A stretch of DNA of 64,000 nucleotides, taken from positions 992,001-1,056,000 of the forward strand of contig NZ_SJRW01000001.1 of assembly GCF_004352825.1 (NCBI RefSeq). The letters run 5' to 3'. The stretch is from Luteimonas arsenica. Lineage in GTDB: Bacteria > Pseudomonadota > Gammaproteobacteria > Xanthomonadales > Xanthomonadaceae. Each line of letters starts with the position of its first letter. Within the stretch, counting starts at the first letter, position 1. The notes beneath the pieces are model-generated. The model searched no databases and was not told the origin of the DNA. It saw nothing but the letters and a program-made list of their open reading frames with translations. Both the position numbers and the translations under genes were made by a program. Below, in pieces: positions 8,040-28,015 of this stretch.

Positions 8040-8822
8040 ATGCCGCGGATGGAATGCGCCTCCGCACCAGGTTGCGATTCGTCCGGGCGGACCGGCCTGA
8101 CGCAGGCGTTCGCATCGCGGCTGGCCGTTGGCGGACTCGCGGCCGCCGCGGCCGACGGCGTGGTGGTCGCGGTGTTCGACCTCGGCGACTGGTCTGCCCA
8201 CGCGCCGCAGGCGGCGGCGATCATCGATCCGACGGAATCGGCGCGCGCGGCGCGGCAGCGCGATCCCGCCAACCGCGATGCGCTGGTGCTGGCCTATGCG
8301 CTGCATCGCCTGCTGCTGGCGCAGCTGCTCGGGTGTACGCCGGATCGTGTCGGCATCCATCGCGATGCCAAGGGCTGCCCGCGGCTGCCGGGTGACCGGC
8401 TGCATACCAGCCTGAGCCATGCCGGCCGGTGCGTGGCCGTCGCGGCCACCGCGACGGGGCCGGTGGGCATCGACATCGAAGCCGATGCGCGCGCGCGCGG
8501 AATGCACGACATCGCGGCGCGCGTCGCGCACCCCGAAGAGCTGCAGTCGCTGGCAGGACTGCCGGCCGCGGACCGCGATCGCGCGCTGCTGCGGCTGTGG
8601 GTGCGCAAGGAGGCACTGCTCAAGGCCGCCGGCATCGGCCTGGAGCAGGAGATGGAGGAGTTCATGGCGCCCGAGGGCGTGGCCCTGGCCCTGCCCGGCG
8701 ATACCTTCCCGGGGCGGACGGCCGAGCTGCGGATGCTCGATGGCGTGCCCGGCTGGTCATTGGCGCTGGCGGCGGAGCCGGGTGCGCCGGTGCGCATGGA
8801 GGTCTGCGCGGCAAGCCCCTGA
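8040..8822 (+). CDS. Sfp-type 4'-phosphopantetheinyl transferase
   Basis: This protein of about 260 residues transfers the phosphopantetheine arm of CoA to the active serines of carrier domains. The family motifs are present: HTSLSHAGR (about residue 122), GIDIEAD with the metal-binding acids (about 143) and WVRKEALLKA (about 187). The frame is open upstream through the tRNA fragment, but that part is not plausible protein; ATG at 8040 or 8049 is the likely start. The NRPS-PKS gene begins 85 bp later in the same direction and needs six carrier domains activated over the two megasynthases, so this is probably the dedicated enzyme. It could also serve other carrier proteins of the cell. Confidence 0.9.
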   Translation: MPRMECASAPGCDSSGRTGLTQAFASRLAVGGLAAAAADGVVVAVFDLGDWSAHAPQAAAIIDPTESARAARQRDPANRDALVLAYALHRLLLAQLLGCTPDRVGIHRDAKGCPRLPGDRLHTSLSHAGRCVAVAATATGPVGIDIEADARARGMHDIAARVAHPEELQSLAGLPAADRDRALLRLWVRKEALLKAAGIGLEQEMEEFMAPEGVALALPGDTFPGRTAELRMLDGVPGWSLALAAEPGAPVRMEVCAASP

Positions 8823-8907
8823 ATCCGGCACCGCTTTGGCCGCTGCCCCCCGGGGTTTCCGTCCGTTTCATCGAATGGATGGAATCGGGGCAGGGGGCGG
8901 TAGGGAC

Positions 8908-19317
<10,410 letters not shown>

Positions 19318-19462
19318 GGCGGCCTGGCGGTCCGGTCCCCGGCGTGTTCTGCGTATTCCACTGGGTATGCCGGCCTCCACGTCCGGTCCAGGTCCGGCGA
19401 TGTGTCCTTCCCGGCCGCGCCCAACCCCTTCAACACCGCCCCGACGGCCCGGAGTCCAACGG

Positions 19463-22400
19463 ATGACCCGCGAGACGACAACAGGTGACACCAGCGACCG
19501 GCGCGAGCGCCTGTCGGCCCGGATCAGGGAAGTATTCGAGGAGGTCGCAGGCTTCGACATCGACGCCGGGGACGGCGGTGCCAACTTCATCGAACTGGGA
19601 ATGGACAGCCTCATGCTGACCCAGGTGGCCCTGCAGCTGCAGAAGGCCTTTCCGGTCAAGGTGACGTTCCGGCAGCTGATGGGGGAGTACGCGAGCCTGG
19701 ACCGCCTGGTGTCGGCGCTGGACGCGCAGCTGCCGCCTGATGAAGCGCCGTCGCCCGCGGCCGTGCCGGCATCCGTATCCGCAGCGGCAGCCGAGGCACC
19801 GGCCGCCGTGGACGCTGCAGCGCGGGTCGACGCCGGGATTCCTTCGCTCACTGTGCCGTCCATGCCAGGCGGACCCGCGCACGCGGCCGCCCTGCGTGCA
19901 CTGGTCGACTGGCAGATGCAGCTGATGGCCCGGCAGTTGGCGCTGCTCTCGTCCACGCCGGGCGCGGCGCTGTCCGCAGCGGCGTCGCTGCCGTCGCTGC
20001 CGTCGCTGCCGGCTCCGGTCGCGACCCCGTCCCCTGTCACCGATGAATCACCGGTGCCCGACGAACCCTGCGATGCGAAGAAGGTCCACGGCGCCATGGC
20101 CCGCATCGATGCCGGGAGCCGCGTGGAACTCACGCCACGCCAGCGCGGGCGGCTCGATGCCTTCGTACAGCGGTACATCGCGCGCACGCCCGGGTCCAGG
20201 GCCTACGCGCAGCGCAACCGCGCGCACATGGCCGATCCGCGCGTGGTCACCGGATTCCGGCCGCTGACCAAGGAGATCGTCTACCAGATCGTCGTCGATC
20301 GCTCGAAGGGCGCGCGGGTCTGGGACATCGACGGCCACGAATACGTGGATGCGCTCAACGGCTTCGGCACCAGCCTGTTCGGCTGGCAGCCGGACTTCGT
20401 GATCGACGCGGTGAAGCGGCAGATCGACAGCGGCTGCGAGATCGGTCCGATGCATCCGCTGGCCGGCGAGGTGACCGCCCTGGTCTGCGAGCTGACCGGA
20501 CATGATCGCGCGGCGCTCTGCAACACCGGCTCGGAAGCCGTGCTCGGCGCCATGCGGATCGCGCGCACGGTCACCGGCCGCGAGACCATCGTCATGTTCT
20601 CGGGGTCCTACCACGGCATCAACGACGAAGTGATCGTGCGCGGCACGGAGAAGCTGCGCGCCGTCCCGGCCGCGCCCGGCATCCTGCACAACACCGCGGA
20701 GAAGGTGCTGGTGCTGGAGTACGGAACGCCGGAAACGCTCGAGATCATCCGCGATCGCGCGCACGAGCTGGCCGCGGTCCTGGTCGAGCCGGTGCAGAGC
20801 CGGCGGCCCGACCTGCAGCCGGTCGAATTCCTGCGCGAGCTCCGGACGATCACCGCGGAATCCGGCGCAGCCCTGGTCTTCGATGAGGTGATCACCGGAT
20901 TCCGCGCCCATCCGGGCGGCGCGCAGGCCCTGTTCGGGATCCGCGCCGACCTCGCCACCTACGGCAAGGTCGTCGGTGGCGGCTACCCCGTGGGCGTGAT
21001 CGCGGGCCGGCGGGAGTTCATGGATGCGCTCGACGGCGGGCACTGGCAGTACGGCGACGATTCGGTCCCCACGGCGGGCGTGACCTATTTCGCCGGCACC
21101 TTCGTCCGCCATCCGCTCGCGCTCGCGGCCGCCAGGGCCTCGCTGCTGCACGTGAAGGCGCAGGGGCCGGGCCTGCAGGAGGGCCTGAACCAGCGCACCG
21201 CGGCCATGGCTTCGGAGATCAACGCCTTCTGCGGGGAGGTCGGCGCGCCCGTGCAGGTCCGGCACTTCGCTTCGCTCTGGCGGACGCATTTCGACGAGGA
21301 CCATCCGCTGCAGGACCTGCTGTTCGCGATGATGCGCAGCCGCGGCATCCACATCCTCGACAACTTTCCCTGTTTCCTCACCACCGCGCACGGCGAGGCC
21401 GACATCAAGGCGATCGTCCATGCCTTCAAGGAGTCGATCCTGGAGCTGCAGGACGCAGGGCTGCTGCCGCGCCGCGCCGCAACGCCGGTCATCGATGTGC
21501 CCAGCACCGAGCCGCAGCGGGAAATCTGGCTCGCCTCGCAGCTGGGCGACGAAGCCTCGCTCGCCCACAGCCTGTCCCTGTCGCTTCGCCTGCGCGGTGC
21601 GCTGGACGTCGACCGCCTGCGGCGCTCGCTGCAGCAGGTGGTTGCACGCCACGATGCGCTGCGCGCCGTGTACGCACCGGACGGGCAAACCTTCCGGGTG
21701 CCTGAGCCGTCGCCGCTTCCGGTGCCGCTGCACGACTTTTCGCCATTGCCTCCGGAAGAGCGCCGGCAGCAGTTGGCGGACCATGCCCGCAGGAGCGGAG
21801 GGACGCTGTTCGACCTCGCACACGGCCCCCTGTTCCGCGCCGAGCTGGTGCGGCTCGACGCGGGGGAGCACGTCCTGCTGATGCACGCGCACCACATCGC
21901 CTGCGACGGCTGGTCCTGGTGGGTGCTGATCCGTGAACTGGGGACGGCCTACGGGCTGGACGATGCCGCCGGCACCGCGCTGCCCGGGGCCGAGAGCTAC
22001 GTCGACCATGCGCGGCGCGAGGCTGCACGGCTGGATGCTGCCGGAGCGGATGGGGACGAAGCGTACTGGCTGTCGAGGTTCACCACCCTGCCGCCCGCGC
22101 TCGACCTGCCGACCGACCGGCCGCGCCCCGACAGGCGCGACTTCGCCTCATGTCGCGAGGACCATGAACTCGACGCCGACCTGGTCTCCGCCATCCGCCG
22201 CCTGGGGGCGCGGCGGGGCGCCAGCCTGTTCGCCACCCTGCTCGGCAGCTTCGCCAGCCTGCTCTCGCGCCTGTCCGGGCAGGACGACGTGGTGGTGGGC
22301 ATTCCCGCCGCCGGCCAGTCCGTCGACGGCCACGCCAACCTGGTCGGGCATTGCGTGAACCTGCTGCCGCTGCGGTTCGGACTGCAGGCGGGCGCCAGCG

Positions 22401-24790
22401 TGGAGTCGGTCGTCGACGATGCGCAGGCCCTGCTGCTGGATGCGCTGGAGCACCAGCGCTTCACCTTCGGCACGTTGCTGAAGACGCTTCGCGTCCCGCG
22501 TGACCCGGCCCGCCTGCCGCTGGTGTCGGTGATGTTCAACATCGACCAGGCGATGGAACTGGACGGTGGAAGGTTCCCGGGCCTCGATGTCGAGGTCGCC
22601 ACCCAGCCCCGCCGGCACGACAACTTCGAGCTGTCCGTCAACGCGGTCCAGGTCGGTGGCCGCCTGCGCCTGGAAACGCAGTACGACACCGCGCTGTTCG
22701 ACGCGGCGACGGTGCGCCGCTGGCTGGCCGCGTTCGAGTCGCTGCTGCGCGCGGCCTGCGAATCGCCCGGGGCCGAGCTCGCGCAGCTGCCACTGCTCGA
22801 CGCGAGGGCCTTCGGGGAACTGGCCGCGCTGCAGCCGCCGGCCGTCGCGTTCGACCGCGACTGCCGCATGCACGAGCTGTTCGAGCGCCAGTGCGACCTC
22901 GGGCCGGATCGCGTGGCGTTGCGCATCGGGCAGGAAGCGCTCAGCTACGGACAGCTCGAGGCCCGCGCCAACCGCATCGCGAGGCTGCTTCGCCAGCACG
23001 GCGTGCAGGCGGGCGCGCTGGTGGGGCTGGCGCTCGAGCGCAATGCCGACGTGGTGGCCGCGCTGCTGGGCATCCTCAAGGCGGGCGCCAGCTACGTGCC
23101 GATGGACCCGCACTTTCCCCCCGAGCGACTTGCCGGCATGGTCGAGGATGCCGCGCTCGCGGCGCTGGTCACGCAGCGTGACTGTGTCGGCGCGTTCACG
23201 CTCCCGGGGCGCCCGGTCCTCGTCCTGGACGATCCCGGCATCGGCCTCGACGCGCTGCCGGACGATCGCATCGGTCGTGACGCCGGCGCGGCCGGGCCGG
23301 AGTCGCCCGCCTATGTCATCTATACCTCGGGGTCGACCGGACGCCCGAAGGGCGTGCAGGTGCCGCATCGCGCGGTGTCGAACTTCATCGCCTCGATGCA
23401 GGAACAGCCGGGCCTGGACCGCGGGGACCGGTTGCTCGCGGTGACCACGGTGTCCTTCGACATCGCGGTGCTGGAACTGATGCTGCCCCTGAGCGTCGGC
23501 GCCGAAGTGGTGCTGGCCGACAGGGCCACGGTGGCCGACGGCTTCGCCCTGGACGCGCTGCTGCGCGAGTCGGGCGCCAACGTGATGCAGGCCACGCCGG
23601 CGACCTGGCGGGTGCTGATCGAGGCGGGCTGGCAGGGCGATCCGTCGTTCAAGGCGCTGTGCGGCGGCGAGCCGCTGCCGCCCGACCTGGCCCAGGCGAT
23701 GCTGTCGCGCTGCGGCGAACTCTGGAACCTGTACGGCCCCACCGAGACCACGGTGTGGTCTACCGCGATGCGCGTGCGCGCCGACGGGGATGGTGGATTG
23801 CCCGACATCCACATCGGACGGCCGATCGCCAATACCCAGGTGTGGATGCTCGACGCCCACGGGCAGCCCTGTCCGCTAGGCGTTCCGGGCGAGATCTGCA
23901 TCGGCGGCGAAGGCGTGACCCTGGGCTACCTCGGCAGGCCCGAACTGACCGCGGATCGATTCATTCCCGACCGCTTCGCCGATCCGGCCAGGGGCTTCGG
24001 CACCGGCATCGATGCGCCGCTGCTCTACCGCACCGGTGACCGCGGGCGCTGGCGCGCGGACGGCAACCTGGAGCACCTCGGGCGCCTGGACTTCCAGATC
24101 AAGGTGCGCGGCTACCGCATCGAGCCCGGCGACATCGAGAGCAGCCTGCTGGCGCATCCGGCGGTGTCGCGCGCGGTGGTCACGACGCGCGAACACCGGC
24201 CGGGCGACGTCCGCCTGGTGGCCCACGTGGTGCCCGCGGCGGCGTCCGCCGGGATCGAGGCCGAGCTTGCCTCGCACCTGAGGAAGCATCTTCCCGACTA
24301 CATGGTGCCCAGGCACATCGTGGTGCTGGATGCCATCCCGTTGCTGCCCAACGGCAAGGTGGACAGGAAGGCGCTGGCGGCCGTCACGCCGGTACCCGCG
24401 ACGGCCGTAGCCGCGCCGCCCGGGGACCCGGGCCCGCTCGATCCGCGGGTGGCATACCTCATGGCCACGTGGGGAGAAATCCTCGGCACCGAGGTGTCGC
24501 CCGACGACAACTTCTTCGATCTCGGTGGCCACTCCATGCTCGCGGTGGGCATGGCCAACCGCGTGCTGTCGGAAACAGGCCATCGCATCAAGCTGCTGGC
24601 GCTGGCCACGCAGACCCTGGGCGACCTTGCGGAGGAGCTTCCGGTCGATGCCGGGACGCAAGTTCCGGTCGCCGCCGCCGCCGAGGATCTCGCGCAGCCG
24701 GTGGCAGCGGGCAGGGGTCGGTCCCTGTCGGGCGTGCTGCATCGAGGTCGAACCCTCACCCGCAGCCTCTTCGACAGGTTGGGCCACTGA
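19463..24790 (+). CDS. Hybrid ACP-aminotransferase-C-A-T megasynthase
   Basis: This protein has 1775 residues. Order: acyl carrier domain (about 10-90, GMDSL with Ser49), Ala/Pro-rich linker, PLP aminotransferase of the glutamate-semialdehyde type (about 250-670; TYGKVVGGG with Lys502), condensation domain (about 677-1110, HHIACDG near 810), adenylation domain (about 1136-1640, TSGSTGRPKG near 1286) and carrier domain (Ser1691). Adenylation residues read DILQLGLVW, close to the known glycine code. ACP-bound aminotransferases of this type in iturin and mycosubtilin synthases turn a beta-ketoacyl chain into a beta-amino acid. Here the substrate would come from the KS-AT of the preceding protein, acting across proteins. 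There is no thioesterase: about 50 basic residues follow the last carrier. GGAG lies 8 bases before the ATG. The next gene starts 21 bp downstream. Confidence 0.93.
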   Translation: MTRETTTGDTSDRRERLSARIREVFEEVAGFDIDAGDGGANFIELGMDSLMLTQVALQLQKAFPVKVTFRQLMGEYASLDRLVSALDAQLPPDEAPSPAAVPASVSAAAAEAPAAVDAAARVDAGIPSLTVPSMPGGPAHAAALRALVDWQMQLMARQLALLSSTPGAALSAAASLPSLPSLPAPVATPSPVTDESPVPDEPCDAKKVHGAMARIDAGSRVELTPRQRGRLDAFVQRYIARTPGSRAYAQRNRAHMADPRVVTGFRPLTKEIVYQIVVDRSKGARVWDIDGHEYVDALNGFGTSLFGWQPDFVIDAVKRQIDSGCEIGPMHPLAGEVTALVCELTGHDRAALCNTGSEAVLGAMRIARTVTGRETIVMFSGSYHGINDEVIVRGTEKLRAVPAAPGILHNTAEKVLVLEYGTPETLEIIRDRAHELAAVLVEPVQSRRPDLQPVEFLRELRTITAESGAALVFDEVITGFRAHPGGAQALFGIRADLATYGKVVGGGYPVGVIAGRREFMDALDGGHWQYGDDSVPTAGVTYFAGTFVRHPLALAAARASLLHVKAQGPGLQEGLNQRTAAMASEINAFCGEVGAPVQVRHFASLWRTHFDEDHPLQDLLFAMMRSRGIHILDNFPCFLTTAHGEADIKAIVHAFKESILELQDAGLLPRRAATPVIDVPSTEPQREIWLASQLGDEASLAHSLSLSLRLRGALDVDRLRRSLQQVVARHDALRAVYAPDGQTFRVPEPSPLPVPLHDFSPLPPEERRQQLADHARRSGGTLFDLAHGPLFRAELVRLDAGEHVLLMHAHHIACDGWSWWVLIRELGTAYGLDDAAGTALPGAESYVDHARREAARLDAAGADGDEAYWLSRFTTLPPALDLPTDRPRPDRRDFASCREDHELDADLVSAIRRLGARRGASLFATLLGSFASLLSRLSGQDDVVVGIPAAGQSVDGHANLVGHCVNLLPLRFGLQAGASVESVVDDAQALLLDALEHQRFTFGTLLKTLRVPRDPARLPLVSVMFNIDQAMELDGGRFPGLDVEVATQPRRHDNFELSVNAVQVGGRLRLETQYDTALFDAATVRRWLAAFESLLRAACESPGAELAQLPLLDARAFGELAALQPPAVAFDRDCRMHELFERQCDLGPDRVALRIGQEALSYGQLEARANRIARLLRQHGVQAGALVGLALERNADVVAALLGILKAGASYVPMDPHFPPERLAGMVEDAALAALVTQRDCVGAFTLPGRPVLVLDDPGIGLDALPDDRIGRDAGAAGPESPAYVIYTSGSTGRPKGVQVPHRAVSNFIASMQEQPGLDRGDRLLAVTTVSFDIAVLELMLPLSVGAEVVLADRATVADGFALDALLRESGANVMQATPATWRVLIEAGWQGDPSFKALCGGEPLPPDLAQAMLSRCGELWNLYGPTETTVWSTAMRVRADGDGGLPDIHIGRPIANTQVWMLDAHGQPCPLGVPGEICIGGEGVTLGYLGRPELTADRFIPDRFADPARGFGTGIDAPLLYRTGDRGRWRADGNLEHLGRLDFQIKVRGYRIEPGDIESSLLAHPAVSRAVVTTREHRPGDVRLVAHVVPAAASAGIEAELASHLRKHLPDYMVPRHIVVLDAIPLLPNGKVDRKALAAVTPVPATAVAAPPGDPGPLDPRVAYLMATWGEILGTEVSPDDNFFDLGGHSMLAVGMANRVLSETGHRIKLLALATQTLGDLAEELPVDAGTQVPVAAAAEDLAQPVAAGRGRSLSGVLHRGRTLTRSLFDRLGH

Positions 24791-24811
24791 CGTCATTCAG
24801 GGGGTATCGCC

Positions 24812-26212
24812 ATGAACACGAGGATGGCAAGCCGCAAGGTGCGGGCTTCCCAGGTGCAGTGGCTGGCGGAGCTGCTGCTCATCGCCGTGGTGGTGGTCGC
24901 GGCCGCGAGGCTGTACCTGCACTTCGTCGACCAGTCCGGCAGCGATGCCGCGGCGTCCGGCGGGGCGACGCTGCAGGCGCTGCTGGTCGCCGCGTTCGTG
25001 ACCGGTGCGATGTCGGCATTCGGGCTCTACCAGGTGCATGCACGCCACAGCAACCGGGAGTTCATGCTCCGGCTGTTCCTGGCCTTTTCGGTGGCGGCGA
25101 TCGCGCTGGTGCTGCTGTACCTGCTGGTGCCGGCCGCCTACATCGGTGGCGTGGTCCTCTTCGCGTCGCTGTCGCTCGGGCTGGTGGGCGTGGTGGCGCT
25201 GCGCACGCTGACCTGGAGCTGTTTCCGCGGCGATGCCTTCAAGCGCCGGATCCTGGTCTATGGCGCAGGACGCAATGCCGACCTCATCAACCACCGCCTG
25301 CGCCGGCACTCCGACCGCAAATCGTTCGTGGTCGTGGGCTTCCTGCCGGTCGAGGGCCAGGAAGCAGTGGTGCCGCGGGATCTCCAGCTCCAGGCAGCAT
25401 CGGGCCTGGCCGAACTGGCCCGCGAGCTGCGGGTGGACGAGGTGGTCGTGGCGCCGGACGAACGCAGGGGTGGCCTGCCGATGGACGAACTCCTCGGCTG
25501 CACGCAGCGCGGCATCGCGGTGTCCGACCTGTCCACCCTGTTCGAGCGCGAGGCGGGCATGGTCACGGTCAATGTCGCGGATCCGTCGTGGTTCGTCTTC
25601 TCCCGCGGCTTCGACCAGTCGCGGCAGCGCCGCGTGAACAAGCGCCTGTTCGACCTCGTGGCCGCCAGCACGCTGCTGCTGGTGGCCTGGCCGGCGATGG
25701 CGATCGTGGCGCTGTGCGTCTGGCTGGAATCGGGGTCGCCGGTGCTGTACCGGCAGATCCGGGTGGGCGAGGGTGGGCGCAACTTCGAGCTGGTCAAGTT
25801 CAGGAGCATGCGCACGGACGCGGAAGGCGATGGTGTCGCGCGCTGGGCCTCGCAGGACGATGACCGCAGCACGCGCACAGGGCGCTTCATACGCGCCACG
25901 CGCCTGGACGAACTGCCGCAGCTGTTCAACGTCCTGCGCGGCGAGATGAGCTTCGTGGGCCCGCGGCCGGAGCGCCCCCAGTTCGTCGAAATGCTCGAGC
26001 GCGAGATCCGCTACTACAACGTCCGCCATTGCGTGAAGCCGGGGCTGACCGGGTGGGCGCAGCTGCGCTATCCCTACGGCGCATCGGTGCGTGACGCGGA
26101 AGAGAAGCTGACGTTCGACCTCTACTACGTCAAGAACCAGGGGATCGTGTTCGACATCATGATCCTGCTGCAGACGGTGGAAGTGGTGCTGTTCCGTCGC
26201 GGCGCGCGGTAG
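24812..26212 (+). CDS. Polyprenyl-phosphate sugar-1-phosphate transferase (EPS initiating enzyme, EpsB-like)
   Basis: This protein has 466 residues. The N-terminal part has four to five hydrophobic segments (residues 15-150) and a CoA-binding-like Rossmann region (RILVYGAGRNADLI near 149). From about residue 276 it is a bacterial sugar transferase domain: KRLFDL, RQIRVGEGG, KFRSMR, DELPQLFNVLRGEMSFVGPRPE and KPGLTGWAQ. Such enzymes load the first sugar phosphate on undecaprenyl phosphate at the inner membrane and so start repeat-unit assembly. The architecture matches the PEP-CTERM/XrtA-associated sugar transferases. Its position 21 bp after the megasynthase gene places the peptide synthases and the EPS initiating step in one apparent operon. 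Confidence 0.92.
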   Translation: MNTRMASRKVRASQVQWLAELLLIAVVVVAAARLYLHFVDQSGSDAAASGGATLQALLVAAFVTGAMSAFGLYQVHARHSNREFMLRLFLAFSVAAIALVLLYLLVPAAYIGGVVLFASLSLGLVGVVALRTLTWSCFRGDAFKRRILVYGAGRNADLINHRLRRHSDRKSFVVVGFLPVEGQEAVVPRDLQLQAASGLAELARELRVDEVVVAPDERRGGLPMDELLGCTQRGIAVSDLSTLFEREAGMVTVNVADPSWFVFSRGFDQSRQRRVNKRLFDLVAASTLLLVAWPAMAIVALCVWLESGSPVLYRQIRVGEGGRNFELVKFRSMRTDAEGDGVARWASQDDDRSTRTGRFIRATRLDELPQLFNVLRGEMSFVGPRPERPQFVEMLEREIRYYNVRHCVKPGLTGWAQLRYPYGASVRDAEEKLTFDLYYVKNQGIVFDIMILLQTVEVVLFRRGAR

Positions 26213-26318
26213 CCGCCGCGCAGGGTTCCGCGCTTGCGCAACAGCGCCGCCGATGGCCGGTGCTGCGTCCGGCCGGCGTTCAATCAGGCATGGATCGCAT
26301 TTGCCGGCAGGGGAGCTG

Positions 26319-27173
26319 ATGGACGGTGGATTGGCAGACGGCGGAAACGGTCGAGCGGGAGCCGGCGGGCGTGGGGGCATCGACGACTGGCAGGCGTTCT
26401 GGATCGGCGCATCTGCGCGCTCGCTGTACGCCGCCCTGCATCCGGTGGCCGGCACGCCGGGGACGGGCGTGGTCATCGTTCCGCCGCTGGTCGACGAACT
26501 GCCGCGCAGCCGACGCTTCGTCACCGAGATCGCGAGCGAACTCGCGGCGGCGGGGCTGCCTGCGCTGCGCTTCGATTTCCACGGTACCGGCGATTCGTCC
26601 GGGGAAGGTGGTGAACTCGACTTCGAATCCATGCGCATCGACCTCGGGCTTGCCATCGCGGCGCTGCGCGCACGCGCCGGGGTGTCGCGCGTGGTGGTGC
26701 TGGCACTGCGCGGGAGCGCGCTGTTCGTGGACGAATGGGTGGCCAAGGGCGGCACGGCGGATCTGCTGGTACTGTGGGAGCCGCTGGCGGATGGCGCTGC
26801 ATGGCTTCGTGAACTTGTCGATGCCGATGCCGGGGCCAGGGCGATCCTGCCCCCGCCGCGGCCGGGGGTGCCGCGCACCGGCAGTACGTCGGACGGCCAG
26901 CTGATGGGATTCAGGGTGTCGCCGCGCCTGCGCGACGAACTCGCCGGGGCGCGCCTGGGGACCGGGCTGGGCCGTCGCCCGGGGCGCACCTGGGCGGTGC
27001 TGCGGGCCGGGGACGCTTCGCCGGAAGGGTTCACACGGCTGTTCCCGCTGCCGGCGTCGGCACCCGCGTTCTCCGGCGGCGTGTCGATGGACGCCACCCT
27101 CTTCCTCGCACCGGCGGTGCGTGCGCTTGTCCGCGAGCTGGGCTCGGGAATGCGCGAGGCGGAGTGGGCATGA
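26319..27173 (+). CDS. Alpha/beta hydrolase, exosortase-A-system type (first of pair)
   Basis: This protein has 284 residues. It looks like an alpha/beta hydrolase: PPLVDELPRSRRF near the N-terminus and LRFDFHGTGDSSGE correspond to conserved strands of the exosortase-A-associated hydrolases. At the nucleophile elbow it has ALRGSAL rather than GxSxG, so the active site is non-standard and the protein may be a poor catalyst or use the shifted serine. GGGGAG lies just before the chosen ATG. The next gene overlaps by ATGA. Such hydrolases occur in pairs beside acyl ligases and carrier proteins in XrtA loci, and their substrate is unknown. Here they follow a megasynthase system lacking a thioesterase, which makes product release a plausible role (inference). 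Confidence 0.7.
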   Translation: MDGGLADGGNGRAGAGGRGGIDDWQAFWIGASARSLYAALHPVAGTPGTGVVIVPPLVDELPRSRRFVTEIASELAAAGLPALRFDFHGTGDSSGEGGELDFESMRIDLGLAIAALRARAGVSRVVVLALRGSALFVDEWVAKGGTADLLVLWEPLADGAAWLRELVDADAGARAILPPPRPGVPRTGSTSDGQLMGFRVSPRLRDELAGARLGTGLGRRPGRTWAVLRAGDASPEGFTRLFPLPASAPAFSGGVSMDATLFLAPAVRALVRELGSGMREAEWA

Positions 27174-28015
27174 ACGTGGCCGTCCGCCCCGTCCAGGAAC
27201 AGGGCATGGCACAGGCAGCCAGCGTGCTGGTGCGCTTCGGCCCGGACAATCGCCTCACGGGAATACTGGCCGGCTCCGGTGCATCCGGGCCGACCCTGCT
27301 CCTGCCCAGCGCGGGCTTGCAGCCGCGCTCCGGCCCCTTCCGGCTGCACGTGGAACTTGCGCAGCGGCTTGCCGCCCGCGGCATCGGCAGCTTCCGCTAC
27401 GACGTGCCCGGCGTGGGCGAGGCGCCGCGGCTGCCGGGCTGGGATCCCGCGCGGACCACGATCGCGGCGATCGACCGGCTCGAGCAGGACCATGGTTGCC
27501 GGATCTTCGCCGCCGGCGGTATCTGCAGTGCCGCTGATGCCGGCTGGGAGGCTGCGACCCTGGACAGCCGGGTGTCCGCGCTGCTGATGCTGGACGGCAT
27601 CTGCTTCGGCGGTCCCTGGTACCGCTATGCGCGAGTGCTGGGCCTGCTGCGGCGCCTGCCCGGTGAATGGCGCCGCTTCGCGCGCATGCTGCCCGGACGC
27701 ATCGGGAAACAGGCCGGCTTCGAGGCCGAGGACTTCCGGAACTGGCCCGACCATGCGCAGGCGCGGCACCAGTTCGCCCGGTTCCTGGAGCGCGACGTGC
27801 CGATGCTGTTCGTCTTCAGCGGTGCGTACGAGGACCATTTCCTGCATCCCCGCCAGTTCGAATGGAGCTTCGGTCGCGCGGTGCACGATCCGCGGGTCGA
27901 CATGCACTTCTGGCCGGATTGCGACCACACCTACTTTGGCGGGCTGCATCGCGAGCGGCTGATCGCGACCATCGAACAGTGGATGCTCGCGCTCGCTGGG
28001 CGGGGGGCGCCATGA
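27170..28015 (+). CDS. Alpha/beta hydrolase, exosortase-A-system type (second of pair)
   Basis: This protein has 281 residues with an alpha/beta hydrolase pattern: LLLPSAGLQPRSGPFRLH, then FRYDVPGVGEA, then the elbow AGGICSAAD, where cysteine stands at the nucleophile position, and a late DCDHTYF that supplies the likely catalytic histidine. A cysteine nucleophile is characteristic of dienelactone-hydrolase-like enzymes and some acyl transferases. Start and stop overlap both neighbours (ATGA at 27170 and 28012), so it is tightly coupled to the first hydrolase and the GINT1-like gene. Substrate unknown. Carrier-bound thioesters from the megasynthases or EPS acyl groups are possible substrates (inference). 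Confidence 0.75.
   Translation: MNVAVRPVQEQGMAQAASVLVRFGPDNRLTGILAGSGASGPTLLLPSAGLQPRSGPFRLHVELAQRLAARGIGSFRYDVPGVGEAPRLPGWDPARTTIAAIDRLEQDHGCRIFAAGGICSAADAGWEAATLDSRVSALLMLDGICFGGPWYRYARVLGLLRRLPGEWRRFARMLPGRIGKQAGFEAEDFRNWPDHAQARHQFARFLERDVPMLFVFSGAYEDHFLHPRQFEWSFGRAVHDPRVDMHFWPDCDHTYFGGLHRERLIATIEQWMLALAGRGAP

Noticed and set aside
8419..8907. Earlier start of the NRPS-PKS gene
   Set aside because: This part of the frame is an out-of-frame reading of the transferase gene; the half C domain begins at 8908.
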